This document shows, one piece after another, positions 1-7,970 of a stretch of DNA of 64,000 bases. The first letter of the stretch is position 1. The number at the start of each line of letters is the position of its first letter. The stretch is from an uncultured Christensenellaceae bacterium (lineage in GTDB: Bacteria > Bacillota > Clostridia > Christensenellales > Borkfalkiaceae). The translations under genes were made by a program, and so were the position numbers. Location: contig CAJUOY010000005.1 of assembly GCA_910588645.1 (NCBI GenBank), positions 25,033-89,032 on the forward strand, in the 5' to 3' direction. The notes beneath the pieces are model-generated. The model had not been told where the DNA came from, searched no databases, and saw nothing but the letters and a program-made list of their open reading frames with translations.

Positions 1-1
1 T

Positions 2-451
2 CTTACCGACGGACTGGACGGTCTTGCCGGCGGGACAAGCTGCGCTTATTTGTTAATCTTGGGAATAATGCTGTCTTTAAAAAGTTCTGAAAGCGCGCTT
101 CTGTGTTTTATTGGCGTGGGGGCAGTCGCGGCATTTTTGATTTTTAATACTAACAAAGCGGCGCTTTTTATGGGTGACACGGGCTCGCTTGCGCTCGGAG
201 GATTGATCTCTTGTCTTTCCGTATTTTCGGGGAACTCACTTTATATTCCGATACTCGGAGTAATGTTCGTAGTTTCGGGAATATCCGTTATAGTACAAGT
301 CATATACTATAAACGGACAAGCAAGAGAGTGTTTTTAATGGCTCCTGTTCATCATCATTTTCAGATGAAAGGTTTTACGGAATGTAAAATTTCATATTGC
401 TATTTTGCAATTACTTGCCTTGTCGGAATAATTTCATTAATTTTTTGGTGA
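2..451 (+). CDS. mraY: Phospho-N-acetylmuramoyl-pentapeptide transferase, C-terminal part
   Basis: The gene is cut by the left edge of the window; its frame is already open at base 2. MraY is an integral membrane enzyme that moves phospho-MurNAc-pentapeptide from UDP onto undecaprenyl phosphate to make lipid I. The first visible residues, LTDGLDGLAGG, are the family's Asp-rich active-site motif. FMGDTGSLALGG follows, and then the histidine motif APVHHHFQMKG near the C-terminus, between hydrophobic segments. It ends in TGA directly before murD, as in the usual dcw order mraY-murD-ftsW. The missing N-terminal half is a window effect, not a truncation. Identification is secure. Confidence 0.96.
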   Translation, partial: LTDGLDGLAGGTSCAYLLILGIMLSLKSSESALLCFIGVGAVAAFLIFNTNKAALFMGDTGSLALGGLISCLSVFSGNSLYIPILGVMFVVSGISVIVQVIYYKRTSKRVFLMAPVHHHFQMKGFTECKISYCYFAITCLVGIISLIFW

Positions 452-458
452 GGTGTGT

Positions 459-1811
459 ATGTATTTTAAAGGTCAAAGATTTTTTGTGGCGGGTATGTCT
501 GTTTCGGGTGAAAGCAGCGCCCGCTTTTTGCTTGAACGCGGTGCGGAAGTCTATATTTACGACGATTTGGTAACCGATAAAATTTCGGAAATTATGTCCG
601 AACTCGAAGGGCTGGGCGCACATATCGTCACGGTTGAAACCTGTGAAGAAGCGGCTTTCAAATGCGATATTCTCGTATTAAGTCCCGGTATTCCTATAGA
701 TAACAATTTGCCCGTGATGTTCCGCAAGCAAGGAAAAATAATAATCGGCGAAGAAGAGCTTGCCGCAATGTTTTTGAGGGCGACGTCTGTCGCCGTAACC
801 GGTACGAACGGTAAAACTACCACGGTGTCTATGTTAAACGATGTCTTAAACGCCAACGGTTGTCACAGTATTGCTTGCGGCAATAACGGAAATCCTCTTA
901 TCAGGGAAGTAGAAAATCTTGACTTCCACGACTATGCCGTTATAGAGATTTCTTCATTTCAGCTTGAAACGCTTTCCAGTCTGCGTCCGCATATAGCGAT
1001 GATAACGAATATAACCGAAGATCACTTAAACAGACACTACAATATGGAAAATTATATTTTCCTTAAATCCAAAATTTTAAGAAATCTTCGTGAAAGCGAG
1101 TATGCAGTCTTAAATTACGACGATCCAACCGTACGGGCATTGGCAAATAACACAAAAGCAAAAGTTGTATATTTTTCAATGCAGGGGCGTGTGGACGGCG
1201 CCTATTACGAGAACGGCGGTATTTATTATAACGGCGAAAAATATTTCGATTTAAACGATTTAACTTTGAGCGGAGTACATAACGTTTACAACGCGCTTGC
1301 CTGCGTTGCCGCTGCCGGTATATTGAAACTAGACAGAGTAAAGACGGGAGAAGCGATATGCGCGTTTAAGGGAGTGCGGCACCGTATCGAGTTTGTGCGC
1401 GAGGTAGGCGGTGTTTCCTATGTTGACGACAGTAAGGGCACCAACGTGGATGCCGCGCTCAAAGCCGTTCAAGCTATGACGTCTCCTACGGTTGTGCTTC
1501 TCGGCGGCAAAGACAAAGGGGATGATTACGGCCCGCTTTTCGAGGGGCTCAATTCAAGCCCCGTCGTGCACGCGGTAATTTACGGTGAAAACAGATTTAA
1601 AATGCTAAACGCGGCTATAAGATCGGGATTTACTGGATTTTCGCTATGTGCCGATTTCAGAACAGCTGTAAAAATAGCTCAATTTACGGCAAAGCCCGGA
1701 CAATGCGTGTTATTGAGCCCCGCAAGTTCGAGTTTTGACAGCTTCTTGAATTATGAGGAACGCGGGGACGCGTTCAGGGAAATGGTAGAGAATTTTAATG
1801 AAGTCGGGTAA
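459..1811 (+). CDS. murD: UDP-N-acetylmuramoyl-L-alanine:D-glutamate ligase
   Basis: Cytoplasmic Mur ligase that adds D-glutamate to UDP-MurNAc-L-Ala using ATP. The ATP-binding motif VTGTNGKTTTV is clear. A Rossmann-like N-terminal domain precedes it (FVAGMSVSGESSA), and the C-terminal Mur ligase domain contains the conserved VDDSKGTN and LLGGKDKG. About 450 residues is normal for MurD. The GTG at 453 is an in-frame alternative start; I prefer ATG 459 because GGTGAGG lies just upstream. It begins 7 bp after mraY and overlaps ftsW by 14 bp, so it is translationally coupled within the dcw operon. Confidence 0.95.
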   Translation: MYFKGQRFFVAGMSVSGESSARFLLERGAEVYIYDDLVTDKISEIMSELEGLGAHIVTVETCEEAAFKCDILVLSPGIPIDNNLPVMFRKQGKIIIGEEELAAMFLRATSVAVTGTNGKTTTVSMLNDVLNANGCHSIACGNNGNPLIREVENLDFHDYAVIEISSFQLETLSSLRPHIAMITNITEDHLNRHYNMENYIFLKSKILRNLRESEYAVLNYDDPTVRALANNTKAKVVYFSMQGRVDGAYYENGGIYYNGEKYFDLNDLTLSGVHNVYNALACVAAAGILKLDRVKTGEAICAFKGVRHRIEFVREVGGVSYVDDSKGTNVDAALKAVQAMTSPTVVLLGGKDKGDDYGPLFEGLNSSPVVHAVIYGENRFKMLNAAIRSGFTGFSLCADFRTAVKIAQFTAKPGQCVLLSPASSSFDSFLNYEERGDAFREMVENFNEVG

Positions 1812-2907
1812 CGTCGGAAAAAAAGCGGGAGATATCCCGCTTTTAGTATTAATTGTTGCAATGGCCGCGTTTGGTTGCGTAATGATTTATTCTGCGAGTT
1901 CGTATACCGCTCAGGTTCAGTACGGCGACAGCTTGTATTTTGTAAAGAAGCAGCTCATAGGTGTGGGATTGGGTACGGCGGCAATGGTTGGGACTTGTTT
2001 TTTGCCCTATAAAAAACTTATAAAGTTCGGACTGCCTGCGGTCGCGATTGCCGTTGTTTTGCTTGCGCTTGTCTTTGTGCCCGGAGTAGGAATAACCAAT
2101 TACGGGGCAACGCGTTGGATAGGCTTCGGCAGTTTTACCCTTCAACCCTCGGAAATTGCAAAGTATTCTTTTTCCTTGTTTGCCGCCGCGTATTTTGCGA
2201 AGCATCATGAAAAGGTCAAGACGGTAAAAGGTATTTTGCCCGTTCTCGGTGTGGGAATAATGTTTTGCTTGCTCATAATTATCGAGCCGAATATGTCCAT
2301 AACGATGTGTGTCGGACTGCTTATGCTCGGGATAATATTTTTAAGCGGCACGAACTTAAAAACTTTTGCAATAATCCTTATTCCGTTTGTTGTTGCTGTG
2401 CCGGTGCTCATAATTTTAGAACCCTATCGTTTGCAGAGGTTGAGCGCGTTTTTGGATCCCTGGGCGTCTCCCAAGGACGAGGGGTATCAGCTTATTCAGT
2501 CGCTGTACGCTTTGGGAAACGGCGGACTGTTCGGAACGGGACTTTTCAATTCCACGCAAAAGTATCGCTTTTTACCTTTTGCGGAAAGTGATTTTATACT
2601 TGCGATAATGGGTGAAGAACTGGGCTTTGTAGGATTGTTTATCTTTTTCGCCGCTTGCGTATTTATCATATTTCGCGGTATAAAAATTGCCGCTAACTGT
2701 AAAGATCGCTTCGGGTTTTTGCTTGCTTCGGGTTTTACTCTCGTCTATGGAATACAGGTTGCCATAAACGCACTAGTCGTAAGCGGTGCGATTCCTCCTA
2801 CGGGCTTGCCGCTGCCTCTTATCAGTAGCGGAAACACGTCGCTGATAATCACCATGGCGTCAATGGGTGTGCTGTACAATATTTCCCGCGAGAACAAGAG
2901 AGGTTGA
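1798..2907 (+). CDS. ftsW: SEDS-family peptidoglycan glycosyltransferase FtsW/SpoVE
   Basis: Polytopic membrane protein of the FtsW/RodA/SpoVE family, which polymerises lipid II into septal glycan together with a class B PBP. About ten hydrophobic segments are visible across 369 residues. Family signatures include MIYSAS in the first membrane segment, GATRWIGFGSFTLQPSEIAK and the C-terminal PPTGLPLPLISSGNTS. It overlaps the end of murD. The position between murD and murA fits FtsW or SpoVE; the sequence alone does not separate the two. murG normally follows here but is absent. Confidence 0.93.
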   Translation: MKSGNVGKKAGDIPLLVLIVAMAAFGCVMIYSASSYTAQVQYGDSLYFVKKQLIGVGLGTAAMVGTCFLPYKKLIKFGLPAVAIAVVLLALVFVPGVGITNYGATRWIGFGSFTLQPSEIAKYSFSLFAAAYFAKHHEKVKTVKGILPVLGVGIMFCLLIIIEPNMSITMCVGLLMLGIIFLSGTNLKTFAIILIPFVVAVPVLIILEPYRLQRLSAFLDPWASPKDEGYQLIQSLYALGNGGLFGTGLFNSTQKYRFLPFAESDFILAIMGEELGFVGLFIFFAACVFIIFRGIKIAANCKDRFGFLLASGFTLVYGIQVAINALVVSGAIPPTGLPLPLISSGNTSLIITMASMGVLYNISRENKRG

Positions 2908-2969
2908 CTCCGACATATAATGGGTTAAGGGCAAAATTTATTTACCCTAATTTTACTATTCGGAGTCAA
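2904..2969 (+). promoter_or_regulatory. Hairpin that would bury the murA ribosome-binding site
   Basis: The ten bases 2904-2913 (TTGACTCCGA), which include the ftsW stop codon, are perfectly complementary to 2960-2969 (TCGGAGTCAA). The 3' arm contains GGAG (2962-2965), the only Shine-Dalgarno candidate for murA at 2971. An inner GGGT (2922-2925) can pair with ACCC (2944-2947). A ribosome finishing ftsW would melt the 5' arm, so the structure could couple murA translation to ftsW. The pairing is seen directly; the regulatory role is inferred. Confidence 0.5.
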
Positions 2970-2970
2970 T

Positions 2971-4227
2971 ATGGATAAATACATAATAAACGGGGGAAAT
3001 AAGCTATACGGCAGTATCGATATACAGACAGCAAAAAACTCTGTATTGCCGATACTTGCGGCAACGGTTTTGACCGACGATAAAGTCAGAATAATAAACG
3101 CTCCCAATATAACCGACGCAAAGAATATGGTAAAAATTCTTTCAAGGCTGGGTTGTAAAGCCGTATTCGAGGGCAACGATCTGATAATAGACAGTTCGTT
3201 TGCCGATAACCACGAAATACCCAGCGAGTTAGCTCACGAATTGCGCTCGTCGGTGTTTTTGCTAGGTTCGGTTATATCGCGGTTTCATATGGCAAAAATA
3301 GCTTATCCCGGGGGGTGCGATATAGGGCTTCGTCCCGTGGATTTACATCTCACCGGGTTAAAGAGGCTCGGGGTTGAAATTTCCGAAGAGAGCGGATACA
3401 TAGTATGCAAATGCGATAAGTTGCACGGAAACGAAATAATGCTTGACTGCCCCAGCGTTGGGGCTACGGAAAATATAATGCTTGCCGCAGTCAAGGCGGA
3501 AGGTGTAACCATTATAAAGAATTCCGCGCGCGAGCCTGAAATCGAAGATCTGCAACGGTTTCTCAACTGTATGGGGGCAAAGGTTCGCGGAGCCGGCAGC
3601 GGCACTATAATTATTGAAGGCGTAAAAAAGCTTTCCGGCTGTGAGTTTTTACCTATTCCGGACCGTATTGAATCGGGAACATTTCTTGTCGCGGCGGCAA
3701 TGTGCGGCGGTGAAATAGAAATAAAACATACTTGTGCGGAAAATATAAGTTCGCTTTTACATAAACTTAGAGAAAACGGTTGCAAAATTCGTATAAACAA
3801 TGATAAAATAGTATTGGAAAATAACAGAAGACTGATGTCGGTCAAGAGTATAGAAACCCAACCTTATCCTGGATTTCCTACCGATTTGCAGGCGCAAATA
3901 ACAGCTTTATGCTGTATCTGTCGCGGGCAGTCGATAATTACGGAAAACCTCTTTGAAACCCGGTTCAAATATGTGCCGGAATTGCGGCGTATGGGCGCGG
4001 ATATCACTGTTATAAACAGGAATGCGTTTGTAAGAGGCGTGGACGGGTTTAAGGGTGCGACGGTGGTTGCTCACGATTTGCGTGGCGGCGCGGCGTTGGT
4101 TTCTGCGGCTCTTGCGGCCGAAGGCAGAAGCGAAGTTCTGGATATTTCCCACATTGACAGAGGTTACGGCTCTTTTGAATATAAGCTGAGAATGCTCGGC
4201 GGAGATATAGTAAGGGTAACTGTTTAA
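2971..4227 (+). CDS. murA: UDP-N-acetylglucosamine 1-carboxyvinyltransferase
   Basis: First committed cytosolic enzyme of peptidoglycan synthesis, transferring enolpyruvate from PEP to UDP-GlcNAc. The substrate loop PGGCDIGLRPVDLH keeps the catalytic cysteine that fosfomycin alkylates. KNSVLPILAA near the N-terminus carries the KN pair of the UDP-GlcNAc/PEP site. The two-fold repeated EPSP-synthase fold fits the 418-residue length. It starts 63 bp after ftsW and is followed 2 bp later by the divIB-like gene. The loop normally reads GCAIG and here reads GCDIG, a mild variation beside the catalytic residue. Confidence 0.95.
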   Translation: MDKYIINGGNKLYGSIDIQTAKNSVLPILAATVLTDDKVRIINAPNITDAKNMVKILSRLGCKAVFEGNDLIIDSSFADNHEIPSELAHELRSSVFLLGSVISRFHMAKIAYPGGCDIGLRPVDLHLTGLKRLGVEISEESGYIVCKCDKLHGNEIMLDCPSVGATENIMLAAVKAEGVTIIKNSAREPEIEDLQRFLNCMGAKVRGAGSGTIIIEGVKKLSGCEFLPIPDRIESGTFLVAAAMCGGEIEIKHTCAENISSLLHKLRENGCKIRINNDKIVLENNRRLMSVKSIETQPYPGFPTDLQAQITALCCICRGQSIITENLFETRFKYVPELRRMGADITVINRNAFVRGVDGFKGATVVAHDLRGGAALVSAALAAEGRSEVLDISHIDRGYGSFEYKLRMLGGDIVRVTV

Positions 4228-4229
4228 AA

Positions 4230-4994
4230 ATGAAGTACTTAAGAAAAATCGGTTTTATGTTTATTGCGGTAATATTCGTTGCCGTAGTGGCCCTCGGAAC
4301 TTGCATAATTTTTTCGGTCAAAAACGTCAACGTTTCCTATCTGAATTACGGGGGTGCTGAAGGCGACAATTCGTCTGCCGAAGAGACCATTGCAAACGTA
4401 AAAGAATCCATAGCCAAGAATTGTCGCGGATCGCTCATAACTTTTGTAGACGAGGAAACTGTAAGAAGCTGTGTAGGCGAAGAATACGTAATGGAGAGTT
4501 TTGAAAAAATTTATCCTTGCACGATAAACGTAAAAATCCGCGAGCGTGTCGAGACATACGCCGTGCTTTCGGGTGATAAATACAACATATACGATAGCGA
4601 CGGGGTATTTCTACGTTCTGATTACGACGGTTATCTTAATTCCGTTGATTCTGCACCTAACGTGCTTTTGGAGGGTACGGACGGTGATGAAGATATAGCC
4701 GAACTTGCAAAGCTAGGCGAGATTTTCGTAAATAATTTTTCCGCATTGAGATCAGCTGTTGACAGAATAGTTCTTGACAGGGCGCAGTCTTCTTTTGAAG
4801 AGGATGTGTTTATATTTCATTTGAGATGCGGCTTGACGGTCGAAGTTCAAGGAAAGGATTCTGTTGCTGAAAAACTTTCAAGGGCGGCAAGGGAGTTCTC
4901 GTCTCTTACGGGAGAGCAGAAATTAAGCGGAACTATATATTGCTACGTCAACGGAGAGGGCGATGTCAGGGCCACTTATAAGAGAAATAAATAA
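4230..4994 (+). CDS. divIB: DivIB/FtsQ-like cell-division protein
   Basis: Bitopic membrane protein of 254 residues with a short basic cytoplasmic head, one membrane segment at about residues 9-30 (FMFIAVIFVAVVALGTCIIF) and an extracytoplasmic part. VKNVNVSYL after the membrane resembles the start of a POTRA domain, and YPCTINVKIRERVE resembles the P-x-T-x-x-V-x-I-x-E-R signature of FtsQ/DivIB. Such proteins stabilise the FtsL-FtsB(DivIC) complex at the septum. Position between murA and ftsA-ftsZ supports the call. Overall similarity to well-studied FtsQ is low, so this rests on topology, one motif and context. Confidence 0.8.
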   Translation: MKYLRKIGFMFIAVIFVAVVALGTCIIFSVKNVNVSYLNYGGAEGDNSSAEETIANVKESIAKNCRGSLITFVDEETVRSCVGEEYVMESFEKIYPCTINVKIRERVETYAVLSGDKYNIYDSDGVFLRSDYDGYLNSVDSAPNVLLEGTDGDEDIAELAKLGEIFVNNFSALRSAVDRIVLDRAQSSFEEDVFIFHLRCGLTVEVQGKDSVAEKLSRAAREFSSLTGEQKLSGTIYCYVNGEGDVRATYKRNK

Positions 4995-5000
4995 ATGTTA

Positions 5001-5029
5001 AAAAGCGGGTTATATGTCCCGCTTTTTTT
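5001..5029 (+). terminator. Rho-independent terminator after the divIB-like gene
   Basis: AAAAGCGGG and CCCGCTTTT pair around an 8-nt loop, followed by a T run. It closes the mraY-divIB transcription unit, and the ftsA-ftsZ promoter starts 12 bp later. Confidence 0.8.
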
Positions 5030-5040
5030 GTTTCATTTTG

Positions 5041-5069
5041 TTGACTTTGAAGAGACTTTATTATATAAT
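5041..5069 (+). promoter_or_regulatory. Sigma-A-type promoter for ftsA-ftsZ
   Basis: TTGACT (5041-5046), a 17-bp spacer and TATAAT (5064-5069). The predicted start near 5076 lies downstream of the ATG at 5014, which rules that ATG out as the ftsA start and favours GTG 5101. Confidence 0.75.
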
Positions 5070-5100
5070 TTACTATATAATAAAGAATGGAGCTTATATC

Positions 5101-6216
5101 GTGCGTTCAAATTGCGTTGCCGTTTTGGACATTCGCTCTTCCGATGTTTGTGCTATTGTCGGGGAAAGAGGCGTAAATAATACGTTTATTATCAAGAGCA
5201 AATATACGTGCTCGTACGACGGTTATGCCGAAGGCGAACTTCTCGACGAAAAAAGTTTTGTATCTGCGGTTAACGACGTTGTAAGAAGTACGATGTCGGC
5301 TACCGGCGGGGTGAAGAGTTTTTACGTCGGAATTCCCGGTGAATTTTTAAAACTCAAAAATGTTGATAAAGTTTTGAGTTTTCAGTCGGCTAAAAGGATT
5401 TCGGGTTCTGATTGCAGGTTGCTTATGGATATGAGCGTACCTAAGCCCGAAGGCGGTTGGACCAATATAAGGCATAGTTGTCTTTATTATGTTCTTTCCG
5501 ATAAAAGAAAGGTTATAGAGCCCATAGGCGAAGTCAGCGACAGCTTGCAGGGTAAGAGCTGTTTTTATTATTGCAATAATGCCTTTTTGAATACGCTTGC
5601 AAAAGCCTTTTCGGCTTTCAAGGGTATTTCGATCAATTATATCCCGATCAATTATGCTGAAGCTATGTATCTTGTCGAGGCGGAAAAGCGCGATGAGTGC
5701 GCTGTACTGTTCGACCTCGGTTACATATCTTCGACTTACAGCGTTATCTGTGGTAACGGATTGCTTTACAGCGAATCATTTTCGGTTGGCGTAGGACATC
5801 TTGCATTTTTGCTGATGACGGAGCTGGACATACCGTTTGAAGTTGCACAGTCGTATCTTTCAACGGTCAATCTCAACGCAAAGGAAAAGCTTTCGTCTGT
5901 CGAAGAGTGCGTTTACGAAGGGAAGTTATATGCTTACTCGGCGGCTGAATTGAGGAATATAATACGCGAAGGTCTTGACGGTATATGTGAAACGATTGAA
6001 GAATGCCGACAGAATTTTACTGGCAGAAACATCGATAATAAACCGTTGCTCGTTACGGGAGAAGGAATAAAAGTTGTGCGAGGAACTGCGGAACACCTTG
6101 CGGGAAGACTTGTGCGTAACGTCGATCTTGTTGCGCCAAAGGTTCCGTATTACGACAAACCGCATTTTTCGTCGTCCTTAAGCCTTTTGGATATGGCGCT
6201 TAAAGACGCAAAATAA
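5101..6216 (+). CDS. ftsA: Divergent FtsA-like protein
   Basis: Actin-fold protein of 371 residues directly upstream of ftsZ; FtsA anchors FtsZ filaments to the membrane. GTG 5101 is chosen because the promoter and GGAG (5088-5091) lie just upstream; the longer frame from 5014 would begin before the promoter. VAVLDIRSSDVCAIV matches the first phosphate motif of FtsA in outline (usually LDIGTSKV), but Gly is replaced by Arg. FDLGYISSTYSV stands where FtsA has DIGGGTTD. SVGVGHLAFLLMTELDIPFEVAQ matches the family's GGDHIT...PFEEAE segment. No clear C-terminal amphipathic helix is obvious. The nucleotide site looks eroded, so ATP binding is doubtful. Confidence 0.75.
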   Translation: MRSNCVAVLDIRSSDVCAIVGERGVNNTFIIKSKYTCSYDGYAEGELLDEKSFVSAVNDVVRSTMSATGGVKSFYVGIPGEFLKLKNVDKVLSFQSAKRISGSDCRLLMDMSVPKPEGGWTNIRHSCLYYVLSDKRKVIEPIGEVSDSLQGKSCFYYCNNAFLNTLAKAFSAFKGISINYIPINYAEAMYLVEAEKRDECAVLFDLGYISSTYSVICGNGLLYSESFSVGVGHLAFLLMTELDIPFEVAQSYLSTVNLNAKEKLSSVEECVYEGKLYAYSAAELRNIIREGLDGICETIEECRQNFTGRNIDNKPLLVTGEGIKVVRGTAEHLAGRLVRNVDLVAPKVPYYDKPHFSSSLSLLDMALKDAK

Positions 6217-6242
6217 TCGAATCACCATCAACGGAGGTCAAA

Positions 6243-7502
6243 ATGTTTAACGATTTACAGGGACGCGGCTCTCAGGGAATTACCGGCCGCGCGAAAATAA
6301 AAGTTATAGGAGTAGGCGGCGCGGGCAATAACGCGGTTAACCGTATGCTTGGAGCAGGCATAAACAGCGCGGAATATTACGTTGTTAATACAGACAGTCA
6401 GGTTCTTATGCTTTCGCCTTGCGAAAATAAAATTCAGATAGGCAGCGCGCTTACAAAGGGACTCGGCGCAGGAGCCAATCCTGAAGTAGGAAAGGCTGCC
6501 GCAGAGGAAAGCAAGGATATGCTTACCGAAGCGATAAAAGGAACGGATCTTTTGTTTATTACTGCCGGAATGGGCGGCGGCACGGGTACGGGAGCAGCTC
6601 CTGTTATCGCTAAAATCGCAAGGGATATGAAAATCCTCACCATTGCGGTTGTAACCGAGCCGTTCAGTTTTGAAGGCAGAAACAGACTTGAAAATACGGC
6701 AATCGGACTTGAAAATCTTAAAAAATTCGTAGATACGCTGATTGTTATTCCCAATGATAAGATCAAAACGGTCGTTGCTAAAAATACTCCGTTGCCCGAA
6801 GCTCTCCGCGTTGCGGATGAAATTTTAAAACAGAGTATCAAGGGGCTTACAGAGTTGATTGTCAACCCTGCGCTTATAAATTTGGACTTTGCCGATGTAA
6901 AAACCATATTGAAAGACAGGGGTGTTGCGCATTTGGGCGTGGGCGTTGCAAAGGGAGACAACAGAATTATAGAGGCTGTCAGGCTTGCGGTAAATTGTCC
7001 TCTGCTTGAAACGACCATCGAAGGTGCAAGGGGAGTTATTCTGAACGTTGTCGGCGGTCAAGATCTTACGATCGACGAGGTAACGGACGCAGCGGAACTT
7101 GTAAAGAGCGTTGTCGACGCGTCGGCTAATATAATTTTCGGCGCACGCATTGATCCCAATGTTCAGGACGAAGTGGAAATAACGGTAATTGCAACAAGTT
7201 TCCCCGGTTACGGTTTTAAAGAGGAGGAACCGCCTCAAAAAGCTTATCAGCCGTCGCCCTATTATCCGCCGGAAAATTACCCGCGCAGAATGTCTGTAAC
7301 CGAGCCCGTGTACAAGCCTGCTTCGACAATTCCTGCGGTAGAGAGAAATTACACTCCTCCCGTGCAGAAGCTGGTTCAATCCGAAAAACCTGTTGTTCAT
7401 ATTAACGACGACGAGTTTACTACGATCGAACGCCAATCTAACGGGAAAATCCCTAAGTTTGCGCAAATACTTAAAAATATAGGCAAACGCCGTGATCAAT
7501 AA
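6243..7502 (+). CDS. ftsZ: Cell-division GTPase FtsZ
   Basis: Tubulin-like GTPase that forms the division ring. The GTP-binding signature AGMGGGTGTGAAP is complete, as are VIGVGGAGNNAVNRM at the N-terminus and the T7-loop region NLDFADVKTI. The globular core of about 320 residues is followed by a proline-rich linker (residues about 325-385) and a basic tail IPKFAQILKNIGKR, the expected position of the peptide that binds FtsA and SepF. GGAGG lies upstream of ATG 6243. It is the last gene of the ftsA-ftsZ unit and is followed by a strong bidirectional terminator shared with spoVG. Confidence 0.97.
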   Translation: MFNDLQGRGSQGITGRAKIKVIGVGGAGNNAVNRMLGAGINSAEYYVVNTDSQVLMLSPCENKIQIGSALTKGLGAGANPEVGKAAAEESKDMLTEAIKGTDLLFITAGMGGGTGTGAAPVIAKIARDMKILTIAVVTEPFSFEGRNRLENTAIGLENLKKFVDTLIVIPNDKIKTVVAKNTPLPEALRVADEILKQSIKGLTELIVNPALINLDFADVKTILKDRGVAHLGVGVAKGDNRIIEAVRLAVNCPLLETTIEGARGVILNVVGGQDLTIDEVTDAAELVKSVVDASANIIFGARIDPNVQDEVEITVIATSFPGYGFKEEEPPQKAYQPSPYYPPENYPRRMSVTEPVYKPASTIPAVERNYTPPVQKLVQSEKPVVHINDDEFTTIERQSNGKIPKFAQILKNIGKRRDQ

Positions 7503-7543
7503 AAACAGAAAAGCACACGTAAAAAACGTGTGCTTTTCTGTTT
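7503..7543. terminator. Bidirectional terminator between ftsZ and spoVG
   Basis: An 18-bp perfect stem (7503-7520 with 7526-7543) around a 5-nt A-rich loop, with A/T-rich flanks on both sides. It can stop ftsZ transcripts on the plus strand and spoVG transcripts on the minus strand. Confidence 0.85.
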
Positions 7544-7581
7544 ACAAATTCAGCATTATTTAACTTAAAACATAAAATGAC

Positions 7582-7842
7582 TTAATTCAGTTGGTCAAAG
7601 TAAGCCTTAAGGATTGCTTGTTTCAAAAGTTCGCGGGTCTCGGTGTTAAGCGGATGTGCAATGTCCTTATATTCGCCGTCACTTGTTTTTCTGCTCGGCA
7701 TAGCAATAAACGCTCCCTCCGCAGAATCAATAATCTTGATGTCGTGTACAACAAAACACTCGTCAATAGTTATTGAGGCTACGGCTTTAAGTTTATTGTC
7801 GGCCTTGTTAACTAATCTGATTCGTACATCTGAGATTTTCAT
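7582..7842 (-). CDS. spoVG: SpoVG RNA-binding regulator
   Basis: Small (86 residues) member of the SpoVG family, known as a nucleic-acid-binding regulator in Firmicutes. MKISDVRIRL opens the protein, and FIAMPSRKTSDGEYKDIAHP is the hallmark motif. ATG 7842 is preferred over an upstream in-frame GTG at 7851 because AGGTG lies 6 nt before it. It is convergent with ftsZ and divergent from murC. SpoVG also occurs in non-sporulating species, so it is not proof of spores; no other sporulation gene is seen in the window. Confidence 0.95.
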   Translation of the reverse strand: MKISDVRIRLVNKADNKLKAVASITIDECFVVHDIKIIDSAEGAFIAMPSRKTSDGEYKDIAHPLNTETRELLKQAILKAYFDQLN

Positions 7843-7933
7843 ATTAATCACCTACCAGATAATACTTTCATTGGATTTATTGTACAATAAAAGATTTATA
7901 AATTCAATATTTTTTTACAAAAAAAATCAAAAA

Positions 7934-7962
7934 TTGTGCTAAAAACCCAAAAAAAATAATAA
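7934..7962 (+). promoter_or_regulatory. Promoter that would give a leaderless murC mRNA
   Basis: TTGTGC (7934-7939), a 17-bp spacer and TAATAA (7957-7962). The murC ATG at 7971 begins 9 bases after the -10 box, about where transcription should start, and no Shine-Dalgarno is present. Hexamer matches are only moderate. Confidence 0.45.
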
Positions 7963-7970
7963 AATTTATT

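Noticed and set aside
5014..5100. Extended N-terminus of the FtsA-like protein from ATG 5014.
   Set aside because: It would be translated from within the upstream terminator and before the promoter at 5041-5069.
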